Origin: Bryopsis sp. KO-2023
Lineage: Eukaryota; Chlorophyta; Ulvophyceae; Bryopsidales; Bryopsidaceae
DNA length: 64,000 bases
Direction of reading: 5' to 3'
NCBI GenBank assembly: GCA_030272585.1
Contig: BSYQ01000007.1
Coordinates: 4,654,001 to 4,718,000 of the forward strand
Shown: positions 1 to 10,024 of the stretch, in pieces
How the letters are laid out: the number at the start of each line of letters is the position of its first letter
How positions within the stretch are numbered: position 1 is the first letter of the stretch
Position numbers and translations under genes: made by a program
The notes under the pieces: model-generated
Databases searched by the model: none
What the model saw: the letters and a program-made list of their open reading frames with translations, nothing else
What the model was told of the DNA's origin: nothing

Positions 1-2
1 TG

Positions 3-254
3 ACGCACTTCACGAGGTTCCTGCTCACTCGTGATCCCCCTCCAGCGTTGATCCCGCTCGGCGAAGTCCCCTCAGCGGAAAGCGTCATGGTGCGCGCAGT
101 ACCAAACGCGCGCAAGCGTGTCGTCAGCGTTACAGGGAGTAACGAGGAAGCGGAAGCGAAGGACACTGGAGCGAAGCGGCCCAAGACGAAGACGTCGTCG
201 TCGGACGGGTTCGTCATCGACGACGCAGACTGGGAGATTGACGACTTGATGTGA
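3..254 (+). CDS. C-terminal end of a retrotransposon polyprotein (partial)
   Basis: An open frame runs in from the left window edge and stops at 252-254. The last part is Lys/Arg-rich and then acidic, ending in FVIDDADWEIDDLM. No catalytic motif is in view. I read it as the tail of a retrotransposon polyprotein because a purine-rich tract (about 609-620), an LTR-like block and an antisense Gag-like frame follow. It could also be the end of a host gene. Direct observation: the open frame. Inference: the retroelement assignment. Confidence 0.4.
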   Translation, partial: THFTRFLLTRDPPPALIPLGEVPSAESVMVRAVPNARKRVVSVTGSNEEAEAKDTGAKRPKTKTSSSDGFVIDDADWEIDDLM

Positions 255-273
255 AGTAATCTGTGGAATGATG

Positions 274-336
274 TGAGACTGATTTGGGATAATCTGAGAC
301 TGATTTGGGATGATCTGAGACTGATTTGGGAGAATC
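274..336 (+). repeat. 21-bp tandem repeat, three copies
   Basis: Three successive copies of a unit starting TGAGACTGATTTGGGAT begin at 274, 295 and 316, with single-base differences. They lie just after the polyprotein stop, where LTR elements often carry short repeats before the polypurine tract. Confidence 0.7.
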
Positions 337-608
337 TGGGTTGATTATGCAGTTGGGTGTTTTGATGGGTTTTTGTTGTTGGACTTCTGTTTTTGGGTTG
401 ATTTGCTGTTTCTGTTTTGAGGTTGATTTGCTGTTTGTGTTTTATTGTGTTTGATTATTGGGTCAGTTTTGGGACTGTTATGGGACTGTTTGGGACTGTT
501 ATGATTTCAAACAGATTTTCAGTTAATTGTTTCCATTCATCCACTTCTCAAAATCAAACCACTTCTGAACTCAAACACTACTTCCTTCTATCAGGGTCGA
601 TAGAAACT

Positions 609-919
609 AAGGGGGGGAGTAGTTAATACGAAAGAACTCGTATTAGACCGTGAACCCCCAGGCCAGTGAGCTGGCTTAGTGCACTGGATAGTGTATCCAG
701 TCGGGGAGGTCACGGGTTCAAGCCCTGCTTTGGGCGAGAGCGTAGTTTGGGTGAGTGGGAGTGGGGAGGAGCTGACTAGGCTGAGGTGGAACGGTGTGGG
801 ATAGTGTCGGACGGAATTCCCTTGGAATTCCGGTGACTGGGTGGAACTCTGTTGTGAATCTAGAGCCTATTTAAGAGGCTACCCGATGTAATCAAATGTC
901 TTTTTTGTCTATTGTTTCT
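609..919 (+). mobile_element. Putative polypurine tract and LTR of a retrotransposon
   Basis: A purine run with seven G (AACTAAGGGGGGGAG, 606-620) is followed by a block holding an inverted repeat AATACGA/TCGTATT (627-646) and a TATA-like CTATTTAAGAGG (868-879). The block ends about where an antisense Gag-like frame starts to look coding (about 919). This is the layout of a polypurine tract plus 3' LTR with its promoter. The exact LTR ends and a target duplication were not fixed, and the second LTR is outside the window. Confidence 0.4.
657..735 (+). other. tRNA-like sequence with Pol III A and B boxes
   Basis: An A-box-like TGGCTTAGTGCACTGG (672-687) is followed by a 6-bp stem with a 7-base loop (83-88 pairs with 96-101 of the 600s block, i.e. 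683-688 with 696-701; loop TAGTGTA) and a B box GGGTTCAAGCCC (714-725). A weak acceptor stem can be drawn between 657-663 and 728-734. Loop position 33 would be A rather than U, so this is unlikely to be a working tRNA. It may be a tRNA-derived SINE head or a tRNA-like part of the LTR. Confidence 0.4.
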
Positions 920-1648
920 CGCCCGTATCAGATATTCGTCACAGACAATCTTGAACCTGCTCGTAAACGCCAACAGGGACTCCCCTTTTTCTTTCTTCAA
1001 CGCCAAGATCCTTTGTTCCGGACTGAGAATACTCTCCGTTGGAAGGAGATTGTTTAGATTCGCCTTGATAGAATCCCAGCACGCAGTCTCTATGCGTTCC
1101 TCGTCAGTAAGTCGAATCCTTCGCTCTGGATTGTCTGGGTCCTGAATAAACCACTCTGTAGCCTTCAGCGCATTAGTGATCATTTTGTAGATTGCGCGTC
1201 CTTCATGTGTGGTCGGCGCAACGTGCTTAAGAATGACACGTGCTCTCTCCGTGGTCTCTTCCTCTGTGACCTCGGCATACGGGACGAGCCAGTCTGCCGT
1301 CTCCCTTGTCCATTTCGTCACTCTCTGTATCTTTTCAACGTCAGCCATGTCGTGCATGCGGTTCTTCCTAGGACGCGATATGTCCGGAAAAAAAAGGTGT
1401 TCGTCAGTTTCAAACCAAGGCGTGTTACGCCACTTAGCTTGCTTGTCGAGGTCAGTCACACTCGACGTGTCTGAGGTAGCACGTCCTTGTGCCAAGTCGT
1501 GAGAGCGCGTATCTGCGTCCTCGCTGGTTCGCTGTCCTTTTGCGGTTGCAAACGAACTATCACTGAAGGATAGTTCGAGGTCGAGCTCTTCGAGTTCAAC
1601 GCCTAAGCGAGCCAGCGTGCGAACTTTAAACGACTGAATAGACCGAGT
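860..1648 (-). pseudogene. Gag-like retrotransposon fragment
   Basis: An open minus-strand frame of 263 codons has no ATG at its upstream end, where it is b closed by a stop at 1649-1651. Its centre resembles retrotransposon Gag: helical, charged, with aromatic positions (TKWTRETADWLVPYAEVT; ESLLAFTSRFKIVCDEYLIR) and no zinc knuckle in view. Coding character fades below about 919, where the plus-strand LTR-like block begins, so the frame is probably cut by a nested insertion. Assignment rests on general Gag character rather than on a specific family match. Confidence 0.45.
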
Positions 1649-1651
1649 TCA

Positions 1652-3006
1652 GCTCCGAAACCATGTAACAAACTTTGAGCGCAGACTTATCTCAACGCGA
1701 ACAAACGTTCGCTGTCTCTTGTTTACAAGCTTCCCCTGTCGAACTTTATACCTTCCCACGACTAATCGAAACTGTCCACAAGATTCCCTCACTATCGCAC
1801 TACCCCACGTTACACAGCACCACTTCCTTTCGTCCACTACTGCCTCATTTCAGTCATCTACCGCTTTGGCGCTCACAAAACAAACAAAAAAACATCAATT
1901 ACATTGTGTAGGAGAAATATTCTCCTATTACAAGGATCAGTAAAAATCAAATGTGAACATGTGTATTTTAATGTTGAAATTCCATTGGCTTTTGTGTGTA
2001 CCCACTAAGACACTAAGACCATCAAGAATGCAAAGATGACATCAGTCCACCTCTTGCAGACAGTGGGATGGTATTCAAAGGCAACATGTAATCATTGATT
2101 GATTGATTGATTCAAAGACTCTGTACAGACACCAAAACAAAAATGTGGCTGCATGTTTGCTGGTGGATGTCTTACTTCAGTGTTGAGCTCGTCAATTGTC
2201 AAAATCTGGTCCAGCAATCAATCCCAAGACTATCTGCAACGCGCGTTTTCGTTTTTCCTTGCATGGGGTTGAGATATGAGCATCACGAGAGTCTATGGCT
2301 GTGGTGTAGTGGTGGATGACGGCTTGTGGCGGCGTCAAAAACAGCTGTTCGCATCAATTTTCAAACCGTTCCCTCTGCCGTGTGTCTCTTCTTTTTGCCA
2401 ACAGCGCATTGTTGGATGACTAAGGCTCTTACTGAAGCGCCCCCTATTGCTCAAGAACGAAGTTCTTTGAGTTCCTCGAAAAAAAAAAATTGCAATCGGA
2501 AGCACGCTGTCGATCTCCGTTCCGTTGCGCAGCAACGTCCCGATTGCTCGTGCTACTGAAGTAGATTAAAAGGTTTAGCTTGATAGTGTTTGTCGCATCT
2601 CGGTACCTGATGGGTGTGCGGACGGCGTCTGCCAGACGCAGATGCAGTGCATCAGGACGAGAACCACTAGCCCGTTCGAAAACAAGCGATGGCGTTAATA
2701 TATTACAATATAACGCTCCCTTTCTAGTACTTAGGAGATTGTCAGTGAAAAGATTTCCGGTCCCCCATATCCAAAGCAGAATTTTTCATATGGGAAATTG
2801 GTTTTTCACATGGAAACCTCATGTGATTCCAATGAAAGCTCACTAGTGTGGGAATTTGTGGCTGCTGACTAATATTGTGAGTGTGCTGTAGGCCGGGCAA
2901 GCAAAGGGGAGGAGCGAAGAAAAGGGTTTTTTATTAGGTTTTTTTAATATCAAAAGCTGATATCATAGGGCCCTGTCAATTTAGCTGGACTCACCAGGAG
3001 ATAGAC
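1652..3006. other. Intergenic stretch, no supported gene
   Basis: AT-rich sequence with a short ATTGATTGATTGATTGATTC run near 2094-2113 and homopolymer A tracts. A tRNA-like A-box (TGGTGTAGTGGT, about 2301-2312) is followed by a weak B-box (GTTCGCATC, about 2348-2356). Nothing else is supported. The last few hundred bases are likely promoter or 5' UTR of the ankyrin gene. Confidence 0.4.
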
Positions 3007-5547
3007 ATGGTTCAGTGCAACCGTTACGAACGCTGTGAAAGGAACACTCAAAGCTTGAAGCATGACCTGCGAGCTACTCAATCGGAGTTCAAGGTACCTC
3101 CATCGTTGCACTCATTTTCCCTGCCAAAAAAAAAAAAACTTGACTGCTTGTTCTTTTGACATCCTCTCATGCAATCGTCACAAGAAAGTTTTGACATGAA
3201 TTCTTGCGGAGTGGGCAGAGGGGGGCAAAAACTCCTGTGTACTTATCTTGCCATGGTTGTTGCGTTTGCAGGGAGTGCAAATAGAAGCAGTACCCCCACC
3301 AAAGGTAGGTTTCTGAGAATGCATGTGTGCTTTTGTCGGTGATAGTTTTGTTGCCATTTTGGAGGGTGCTTTCTTGAGGATTGTCAAAATTGTGAATTTC
3401 AGGCGATTGCCGACATACTGGTGGAGGGAGTGAGAACAAACGATTTTGCCTTGGTGGAGAGACTTCTTTTGTCTCGATGGAACCTCAACATGGCAGTAGA
3501 TAAGGTGACCACAGCTTGTCATGTGTGACAAATTAGACGGAAAAAAAGTGAGATTTCTTGTATAAACGGATGCTTAAGAAAAAAACTCGCATTGTCTTTG
3601 TTTAAAGTGGTTTGTGCCCTACCAACGATTAGTGTTTATATATTTCCCAGCTCCATCGATGCGTTTTCAGCTGAAAAAAACACTAATTAAATACCATTAC
3701 AGCCATATCATTGTGGAAAGCAACAGACGTGAGACTTGATTCCTTCTTTCTTTCTGATTTTTTTTTTGTTTAACTGTCTTTGAGATTTTGGTTGTGTGCC
3801 TTTTTTATTTCCCCTCATAGAATGGATCAAGTTTCCTCCATGTGGCTGCCAGCAGCCCTAATATGACTACGCAGATGTGCCGACTTTTAATAAACCATGG
3901 CGCAAATCCCTCCTTCAAAGACAGAGTAATGACTCATTCTCTTTCTTAATAAGACTGTTCGAAAAAGCACAGCCAAAAAGTGCCTTTTGTATGTGTGTGT
4001 GCTGTGTGTGTGGGGAGTTGCTTGAAAGGGAGGGGAACGCTCATCTGTTTTTATGCAGTTCCAATGGTCGATCTTGGTAATTGAAGTTCTGGCCCACTTC
4101 CAAAAAATAGCTAAAAATAACTAAAGAGCTTGAGTGTTCATGGATGTGCATGTAGGCAGGATTGACATGTATTAACCGTGCCGAGAATTATGGAAAATCA
4201 AACCAACTGCGAGAGGTGATGACAGGCACAGACCTTGAGTCGGGGTGAAGAATACCTTCCTTTTTTTACTCGTTTTTTTTTTTTTGGTTAGGTTTTAATT
4301 GGCTGCGCTGTGCATCATGTTCACATGAAAATTTAAAAATTTAAAAAGAATTAACACGATTGATTTTCTGATGAACGCATGCAGGCGATGGCCGAAGAAT
4401 TGGCTTTGGCTGCAGTGGAGGGTAATACAGAAATAGTGGAAGTTTTGCTTAGAGCTGGACTCCATGCAGATTCGACAGTGGAGGTGTGTCATTTTTATTC
4501 ACGTTCCCCCCAAAAAAAAACCAAAAAATATGTACATTCCATTGAGGTTGGCAGGAGCCTCATTATACATTTTTTTTTCTTGGAGAGTTTTTCTCCTTTT
4601 TGAAGAAAAATGTGGATGTGACAGACAGAATATGAATGAATAGTCTTCTGCAGATACGAATGAAACGTTTTTGTTTTTGTTTTGTGCAGAATTTTGAGAC
4701 TGCCCTGCATAAAGCAGCATCCGTTGGAAATATATGGATCTGCCAATTACTCATCAAATGGCATGCAAATTTAGATGCTGAGGATAAGGTGCGAATAACA
4801 GTAATCTGAAAGAAATTTTTTGATGGCATCACAAGTTCCCTCAATTAAAAAAACCGAACCAAAAAAAAAGAAGTTAAAAAAAATAGAAACAAAAAGAAGA
4901 GACTGGATTTGAAAAGAGGGCACACTGACATGTGCTCATTTTTTTTTCAGTACATTTCTCAAAGAAATATGAACCGCCAAAAACTAATGTCTGTGGACCT
5001 CCTGTATTTTGTATTTACGTAGAATGGAAAGACCCCGGCAGCACACGCCTATGCAAATGGGCAGCAGAGTGCTGCTCGGTTTCTTCTACGATCTGGTGCA
5101 AAAGCTCCAACTGGGATCACAGCCATCCCAAGAAGAAAAAAACACCAAGGGGAATCGAAGGTGCGAATAACATGTCATGTCAAATTTCAGAAAACTGAAG
5201 TCTTTGATGGAAAGTTAGAACATGTTTGCAGAGATAATCAAGGGGTAGGTTGCTTTTCCATGCACCTGTTGTGTAGTTGTATTGCATTAGATGTGCTGGC
5301 CGGTAGTTGTATTGCATTAGATGTGCTGGCCGGTCGAGCGCTGTTGTGAGTGATTCGCTGCACACTGTTTGAATGTCAGACCTGACATTGCTCATGTTGG
5401 TGGTGCAGAGCCGATTACATATGCTGGTGACTGGAGTGCGTCTCCGAGCTTTGGTGAGACATGGATTTTGTTGTTTTTTTTTGGTCAAGTGTAGAAAATC
5501 AAGCGATGGTGATTCTGTTTTCTTCGCAGAATGATTCATTCTATTGA
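3007..5547 (+). CDS. Ankyrin-repeat protein, nine exons
   Basis: Proposed exons: 3007-3093, 3272-3304, 3403-3504, 3821-3925, 4385-4483, 4690-4788, 5023-5244, 5409-5453 and 5530-5547. All join in phase 0 and give about 268 residues. Exons 3 to 7 each carry about one ankyrin unit of 33-35 residues, with the usual pattern (GSSFLHVAASSPN, MCRLLINHGANPSFKD, LALAAVEGNTEIVEVLLRAG, TALHKAASVGN, CQLLIKWHANLDAEDK, TPAAHAYANGQQSAARFLLR). A basic linker and a unique tail ending in NDSFY follow. Ankyrin stacks bind protein partners; no enzymatic domain is seen, so the partner and process are unknown. A 30-base GT...AG stretch inside exon 7 (5161-5190) is read through because it stays open and in frame. 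Confidence 0.75.
5273..5331 (+). repeat. Tandem duplication inside an ankyrin-gene intron
   Basis: A unit of about 28 bases beginning TAGTTGTATTGCATTAGATG occurs twice in a row in the intron between exons 7 and 8. The copies are nearly identical, so the duplication looks recent. Confidence 0.8.
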
Positions 5548-5592
5548 CCCGATATCAACATCACAGCCGCCATTTCCATTCTGAAAAAAACT

Positions 5593-5826
5593 ATGGAGGT
5601 TAAGAACACCTCCATGGCTTTTAAGGGGATTTCTGCTGATGTTTTTTCGCCTTACCAGGGCTACGCTCGTCAGCATTTCATGTTGAAGTGCAATTATCAT
5701 GCTGTGGATCAACGTGATTTGGAGGCCTGCGAAGATATGGAGCATCGCATGTACCGAGAGTTTATCACTCACCAGAGCAGTTTCTGCCGGGTTCATGAAT
5801 CACCCGAGATGGACTCATGCACGTAA
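5593..5826 (+). CDS. Small ORF of 77 codons, unrecognised
   Basis: An ATG-started frame lies 45 bases after the ankyrin stop. The product has an aromatic and acidic composition and no membrane segment or known motif. It may be a small gene, an alternative last exon of the ankyrin gene, or chance within its 3' UTR. No separate promoter or splice evidence is seen. Confidence 0.2.
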   Translation: MEVKNTSMAFKGISADVFSPYQGYARQHFMLKCNYHAVDQRDLEACEDMEHRMYREFITHQSSFCRVHESPEMDSCT

Positions 5827-6932
5827 ATTCAAAATCGGACAATGTCTGATTTTCAAGATATACTTGAGAAATAGGCGGCCATGTTGTGTCAAGGAGAGAG
5901 TCAATGCTCATGCCGGTATTATTGGTTTCGTATCTTAGTAATATGTCACCGTGAAGTTTGCGGGGACGTTGTGAAATAGAATAGATTTCCGGATTTCGGA
6001 GAAGGAAAGGGTTTCGGAGGGGGAAATATGAACGAGTTGATCAAGTTGGCTATTTTAAATTTAGGAACAGATGAAACACAAGTCTCCAGATGCTTCCAAG
6101 CATGTCGATTTCTGGGGCTACCTCCTGGATCGGTTTACAGGAGTTGTGCACGTGACAGGCGAAGTGGAAATTCCTTGTTCACGAGGTCACCAGTGCGCTG
6201 TGAGCCAGCTGTAGTTTTTGGCGTATTGCCTTGTTGAGTGGGCTGACTCTCAACCGATTTGACGAGAAAGATTCGAAACTTTTCCGCAAGTACAAGCTCG
6301 ACTCCATTCGGCAAGAAAAAAATCCCTGCATCACCATATATCGTTGGCCAACGTATCGCATCCTGGCGGTCGGGTCCACGCCACACATTGTGATAGGCAA
6401 AATACGTGCCAGACCCTAAGCGCAACCAGGAAGGCTCCAAGAAGGGATGTGTGTTGCGGCGTAATTGGTCGTGGCAATTGGAAAGCGATCCTCACGTGCG
6501 ATAACCTTCTCTCGCGAAGGTTGGCTGGAAAGATGAACCTTCCGCAATCCACGCCACTGGCTTTCCGCTTTAGAGAAAGCTGCGCACTGAAAGAAGAATT
6601 TGGATCACAACAGCCCACACGGAGCGATCTGCATGTGAGAGGCGCTCGGCAAGCGAGCAACGTTAGGGGGCGGTTGATCGCTGCGGGAGAGCGACGCTTC
6701 GGCGCTTGATTCGCTGGCTCCGATCGATTCCGGCGCTTGGGCTACACTCGACCTTTCAAGAGAGCCCGAAGCGGCTCCCTCCTCCTCCCTTCTTCTTCCG
6801 CCTCGATTGTGTTGATTCCAGTACTGAACCCAAATCCCTCGTTCTACGATTTCGCTGTTTTCCGTACTTACGAATATTTCTGGTCGGATTCCAGAAACTC
6901 TCCACCCCCCCAGTCGGTCAAGGGACGGTTGG
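5827..6932. promoter_or_regulatory. Upstream region and probable 5' UTR of the DP gene
   Basis: No convincing gene. GC content and CpG density rise from about 6420 towards the DP start, as expected for a promoter and long 5' UTR. Overlapping frames on both strands here are short and look like shadows. Confidence 0.35.
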
Positions 6933-9167
6933 ATGTCAAATGCACTCGTCGTCCCCGCCAGCTTGCAGCAGGAAGACGTCTTTGTTGTAGCCGAACGGAT
7001 GGCTAGGAAGTACACGAATACCCTCCCAGGTCCGGTCTGGAAAGGGGGAGCTCGGCTGGACTTCGAACAGGCGCACGGAAGGTGCGCTAGCGAAATGACC
7101 GGCTTCGGAGATTTGGACGCTGACAGCGTTTTCGGGTGCGGTGCTTCCGACCTGGGCTGCGGTTTCGAGGAGAGTCTGGTGGGGAGGGAAGCATCCTTCG
7201 TGCGCGACGTGGTTGACTCATGTTCGGCATCTCGACGCATCATCGACGAGGATAACGGGATGTTTCGTCCTAGACGGCCGTTCGAGACAGAAAGGGTGGT
7301 GCAGGGTCATCCCAGCAAAACGTTGTCCAGCTTGCCAGCTTGGAGAATGGATAGTAGTATCAATGGTGAGAGCAGGTTGGGGCGAGATGATATGCTGGGG
7401 CGTTGCCCTGCGGGGGATGTTTTCGCCTACCACCTGACGACTGATATCGACGAGTGTATTCGGGAGCACACACGAATGCCGGATGCTGACTCGAAGGGAA
7501 TGGGCTTCTTCGCCGAGGATCACAAACAACACGACAGAAACGAACGACCTTCCGTGAGTAGGACGGGGCAGGCGTGCGATGCGAACGCTTCGGCTTTCAA
7601 CACGGAAGCTGGCTCGCTGGACGGAGGGTTTCTGAGGGAAAGCCGTGAAGAGAGCCCGAAGGATAAGCTCTTGTCGCCTTCGTTCGAGCTTCCGACGCTG
7701 GGGAGGGCCACGTCCAAAGAGCCGTTTCAAGAGCCCAGCTTTTTGGAGCTGGCGGACAGCCCGTGGAGGAGTGTCACGTCGATGGATGACGTCGACTTTG
7801 GGGATCTGGGATCGAATTTCATAGAGCAAGACTCGTTGCTGCCGACGTCTAATGCATGCTTTGACGACCGTTGCGTTGAGACGTGCAATCATCACATCCT
7901 GGATGCTGGTCCCTCCATTCTAGGGATGAGCACTCGAGGCTGGGGGCTGGCAAAATCACAAGCCTGTTCCAACCCATTCAATGGCCTGGATGATGGAAAT
8001 TTGGAGGGGAGTGTTTCAGTAAAGACAGAACCGGATTCGCCAAGGGATGCTGACTATGTCCCCGATGAATTCAACATGGGTTCGAGCAACGAAGACTCGG
8101 AGGATGAGGGCGATATTAAGACAAGGCCCACAAAATCACGCCGCTTACACCAAGGCCAACAGAGAAGATGCATCACCAGAAATCGGTCCTGCCCTGAAGC
8201 TCCAAGACAAGGGAAGACTATGGGGAGTAGAGGTCGATCCACTCGAGCTCGTACATCCCCTCAAGTGTACCATCGTGTTGGAGTGGCAAGGGACAGCAAG
8301 CAGTCAGGGGTGCTGAAGAAATTCAGCAGTTTGGTGATCGACGAAATCAAGCTGAGGCAGGTCACGACATGTTCCGAGCTGGTGGAAAAACTAATCAAGG
8401 AGGAGAACGAGCAGGCCAATGCAGATTATGTCAAACGCCGAGTGTACGATATCGTGAATGTTTTGGAGGCGATTGGCATGATCCACAAGGACGAACAAAA
8501 GCAAGTCTCCTGGAGGGGTCCCAGGAACATGGTCGCCCAACATCCAGAAATAGAAGAGCTGCAGCAGCAAATCAGGGACCTGAGGGTCAGCATCAAACAA
8601 AAGACGATGTACGACATGCAACTCAAGGATAATTATGCTGCGATGATGGGACTGGTTGAGAAAAATCGCGATCGGCCGATCTTGGAGGAGGACAAGAGGG
8701 ATGATATTGTGCCTCTGCCATTTGTTCTGGTTAGGATTCCGAAGACCGGGGTGGTTCATGTACACATTGCAGACGATGGAGGGGACATCGATTTTGGGGA
8801 GAACCCGTTAATGATGCATGGGGACATGGAGGTGCTCCGAGAATTGAAACTGAACGATATGGATGATGGGAAAGCCGGCGACAGGAATTCTTGCGATCTG
8901 ATCGAGCCTATGACGCCATGCCCTTCTTCTGGACGGATTGAGAGATCTTGTGGAGCCATGGACACAACCCCTTGTTCAACGAGCGTGGAGAGTGAGGAGG
9001 AAACCATGCACAGCAGAAGAGTTGCATCGTCCCTGTCATTGGAGAGGGTGCTGTCACCGGATTATGCCAACGTGTCTAATTGCGCGTTCAAGAGGGGCAA
9101 TCGGAATTCGTGCCTTCCTGAAAATCAATTCGCACCCAGCAGCACTTGCTTTAGCATGGGGGCTTGA
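6933..9167 (+). CDS. DP-type transcription factor (E2F dimerisation partner)
   Basis: Intronless gene of 744 codons. The first 440 residues are acidic, low-complexity and Ser-rich, with a stretch KTEPDSPRDADYVPDE near 367-382. A basic linker leads to a winged-helix DNA-binding domain at about 453-530 (GVLKKFSSLVIDEIK ... KRRVYDIVNVLEAIGMI ... VSWRG). A coiled dimerisation helix follows (about 540-580), then a DP-type marked box (PLPFVLVRIPKTGVVHVHI ... MMHGDMEVLRELKL, about 595-650). The last part is what separates DP from E2F in the family. DP proteins pair with E2F in the nucleus to control S-phase genes. The recognition helix reads partly like E2F (NVLEAIG rather than the DP form NVLMAM). 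The long N-terminal extension is unusual for plant DP. The first ATG of the frame is chosen as start. Confidence 0.8.
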   Translation: MSNALVVPASLQQEDVFVVAERMARKYTNTLPGPVWKGGARLDFEQAHGRCASEMTGFGDLDADSVFGCGASDLGCGFEESLVGREASFVRDVVDSCSASRRIIDEDNGMFRPRRPFETERVVQGHPSKTLSSLPAWRMDSSINGESRLGRDDMLGRCPAGDVFAYHLTTDIDECIREHTRMPDADSKGMGFFAEDHKQHDRNERPSVSRTGQACDANASAFNTEAGSLDGGFLRESREESPKDKLLSPSFELPTLGRATSKEPFQEPSFLELADSPWRSVTSMDDVDFGDLGSNFIEQDSLLPTSNACFDDRCVETCNHHILDAGPSILGMSTRGWGLAKSQACSNPFNGLDDGNLEGSVSVKTEPDSPRDADYVPDEFNMGSSNEDSEDEGDIKTRPTKSRRLHQGQQRRCITRNRSCPEAPRQGKTMGSRGRSTRARTSPQVYHRVGVARDSKQSGVLKKFSSLVIDEIKLRQVTTCSELVEKLIKEENEQANADYVKRRVYDIVNVLEAIGMIHKDEQKQVSWRGPRNMVAQHPEIEELQQQIRDLRVSIKQKTMYDMQLKDNYAAMMGLVEKNRDRPILEEDKRDDIVPLPFVLVRIPKTGVVHVHIADDGGDIDFGENPLMMHGDMEVLRELKLNDMDDGKAGDRNSCDLIEPMTPCPSSGRIERSCGAMDTTPCSTSVESEEETMHSRRVASSLSLERVLSPDYANVSNCAFKRGNRNSCLPENQFAPSSTCFSMGA

Positions 9168-10024
9168 GTTAGGGGGTTAGCTTAGGGGAACAATCATGCG
9201 TGCTACTAAACAGAGAAATGCTTTTTTATTTCTCCCTCATACTATTTGTCAGCAAATAGGTGGTATTATGCAAAAGCAGCGACAAAAAAAACAACACAAA
9301 CATTCTTCCTCATTTTTTCTTCTTTCTTATGAGAACTAGGGTGGGTATAATGGGGGGTTGGGGGCGATTCGAAGGAAGCTTAGCCTGGAAGTTGTAAAAT
9401 TTATCATCAAAAGTCAAAAGAACGGATGGCAGAAAACTGATCAAATGATAGAGTTGGATTGGTGTTCAAGATTCTTGATAATTGTTTTGATCTTGGTGGC
9501 ATATGATATGAGGAAAGGCAGGAGCTAGGAGGAGGTCTGATTGACCGCACCGAATTCGAAAAAGGCTGCATTTCCCAATTTTTTTGCACTACATTTGGCT
9601 ACCTGTTGTATTGGTTGTATTGATTTCATTTCCACAATCTGAGAGCATTTTGTGGACATCTAGATGCACAGATTTTCCATAGGGGAGGTGTGGGGAATAT
9701 ATGGATAATCGCTCTTGTAACTTCTTAATGTTGCTAAAAAAAACAAGTGATTCTTCTCCGGAAATACAGCATTCCTTGCTATGACCTTCCCAGAAGTTCA
9801 CCCTACAACTGCTCAAGGTCCTGTGGGAAAGGTGGATTTGATCTGGTTTTTAGCGTTACTATGGCCAGCTTGTTGAACATCGTTGAGAAGCCAAAGCTGT
9901 CCTCACAAATCCATAACACTCGAATAGTTGCACCTGAGGTGACATGGCAAAACCATTACACAGATTCCCCTGCAAAACGCGGGTAGGCCACAATGCCCTT
10001 GTATTAAAAAATAACATAACCAAC
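9168..10024. other. Intergenic stretch between convergent genes
   Basis: AT-rich sequence between the end of the DP gene on + and the end of the glycyl-tRNA synthetase gene on -. It should hold both 3' UTRs. Scattered short frames show no family pattern. Nothing else is seen. Confidence 0.5.

Noticed and set aside
5161-5190. Possible 30-base intron in the ankyrin gene
   Set aside because: Too short for splicing compared with the other introns (100 bases or more mostly), and open in frame, so read as coding.
6605-7243. Minus-strand frame of 212 codons
   Set aside because: Overlaps the start and upstream region of the DP gene in antisense, low-complexity Ser/Arg-rich, no domain.
7218-7895. 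Minus-strand frame of 225 codons
   Set aside because: Antisense shadow of the GC-rich DP coding region.
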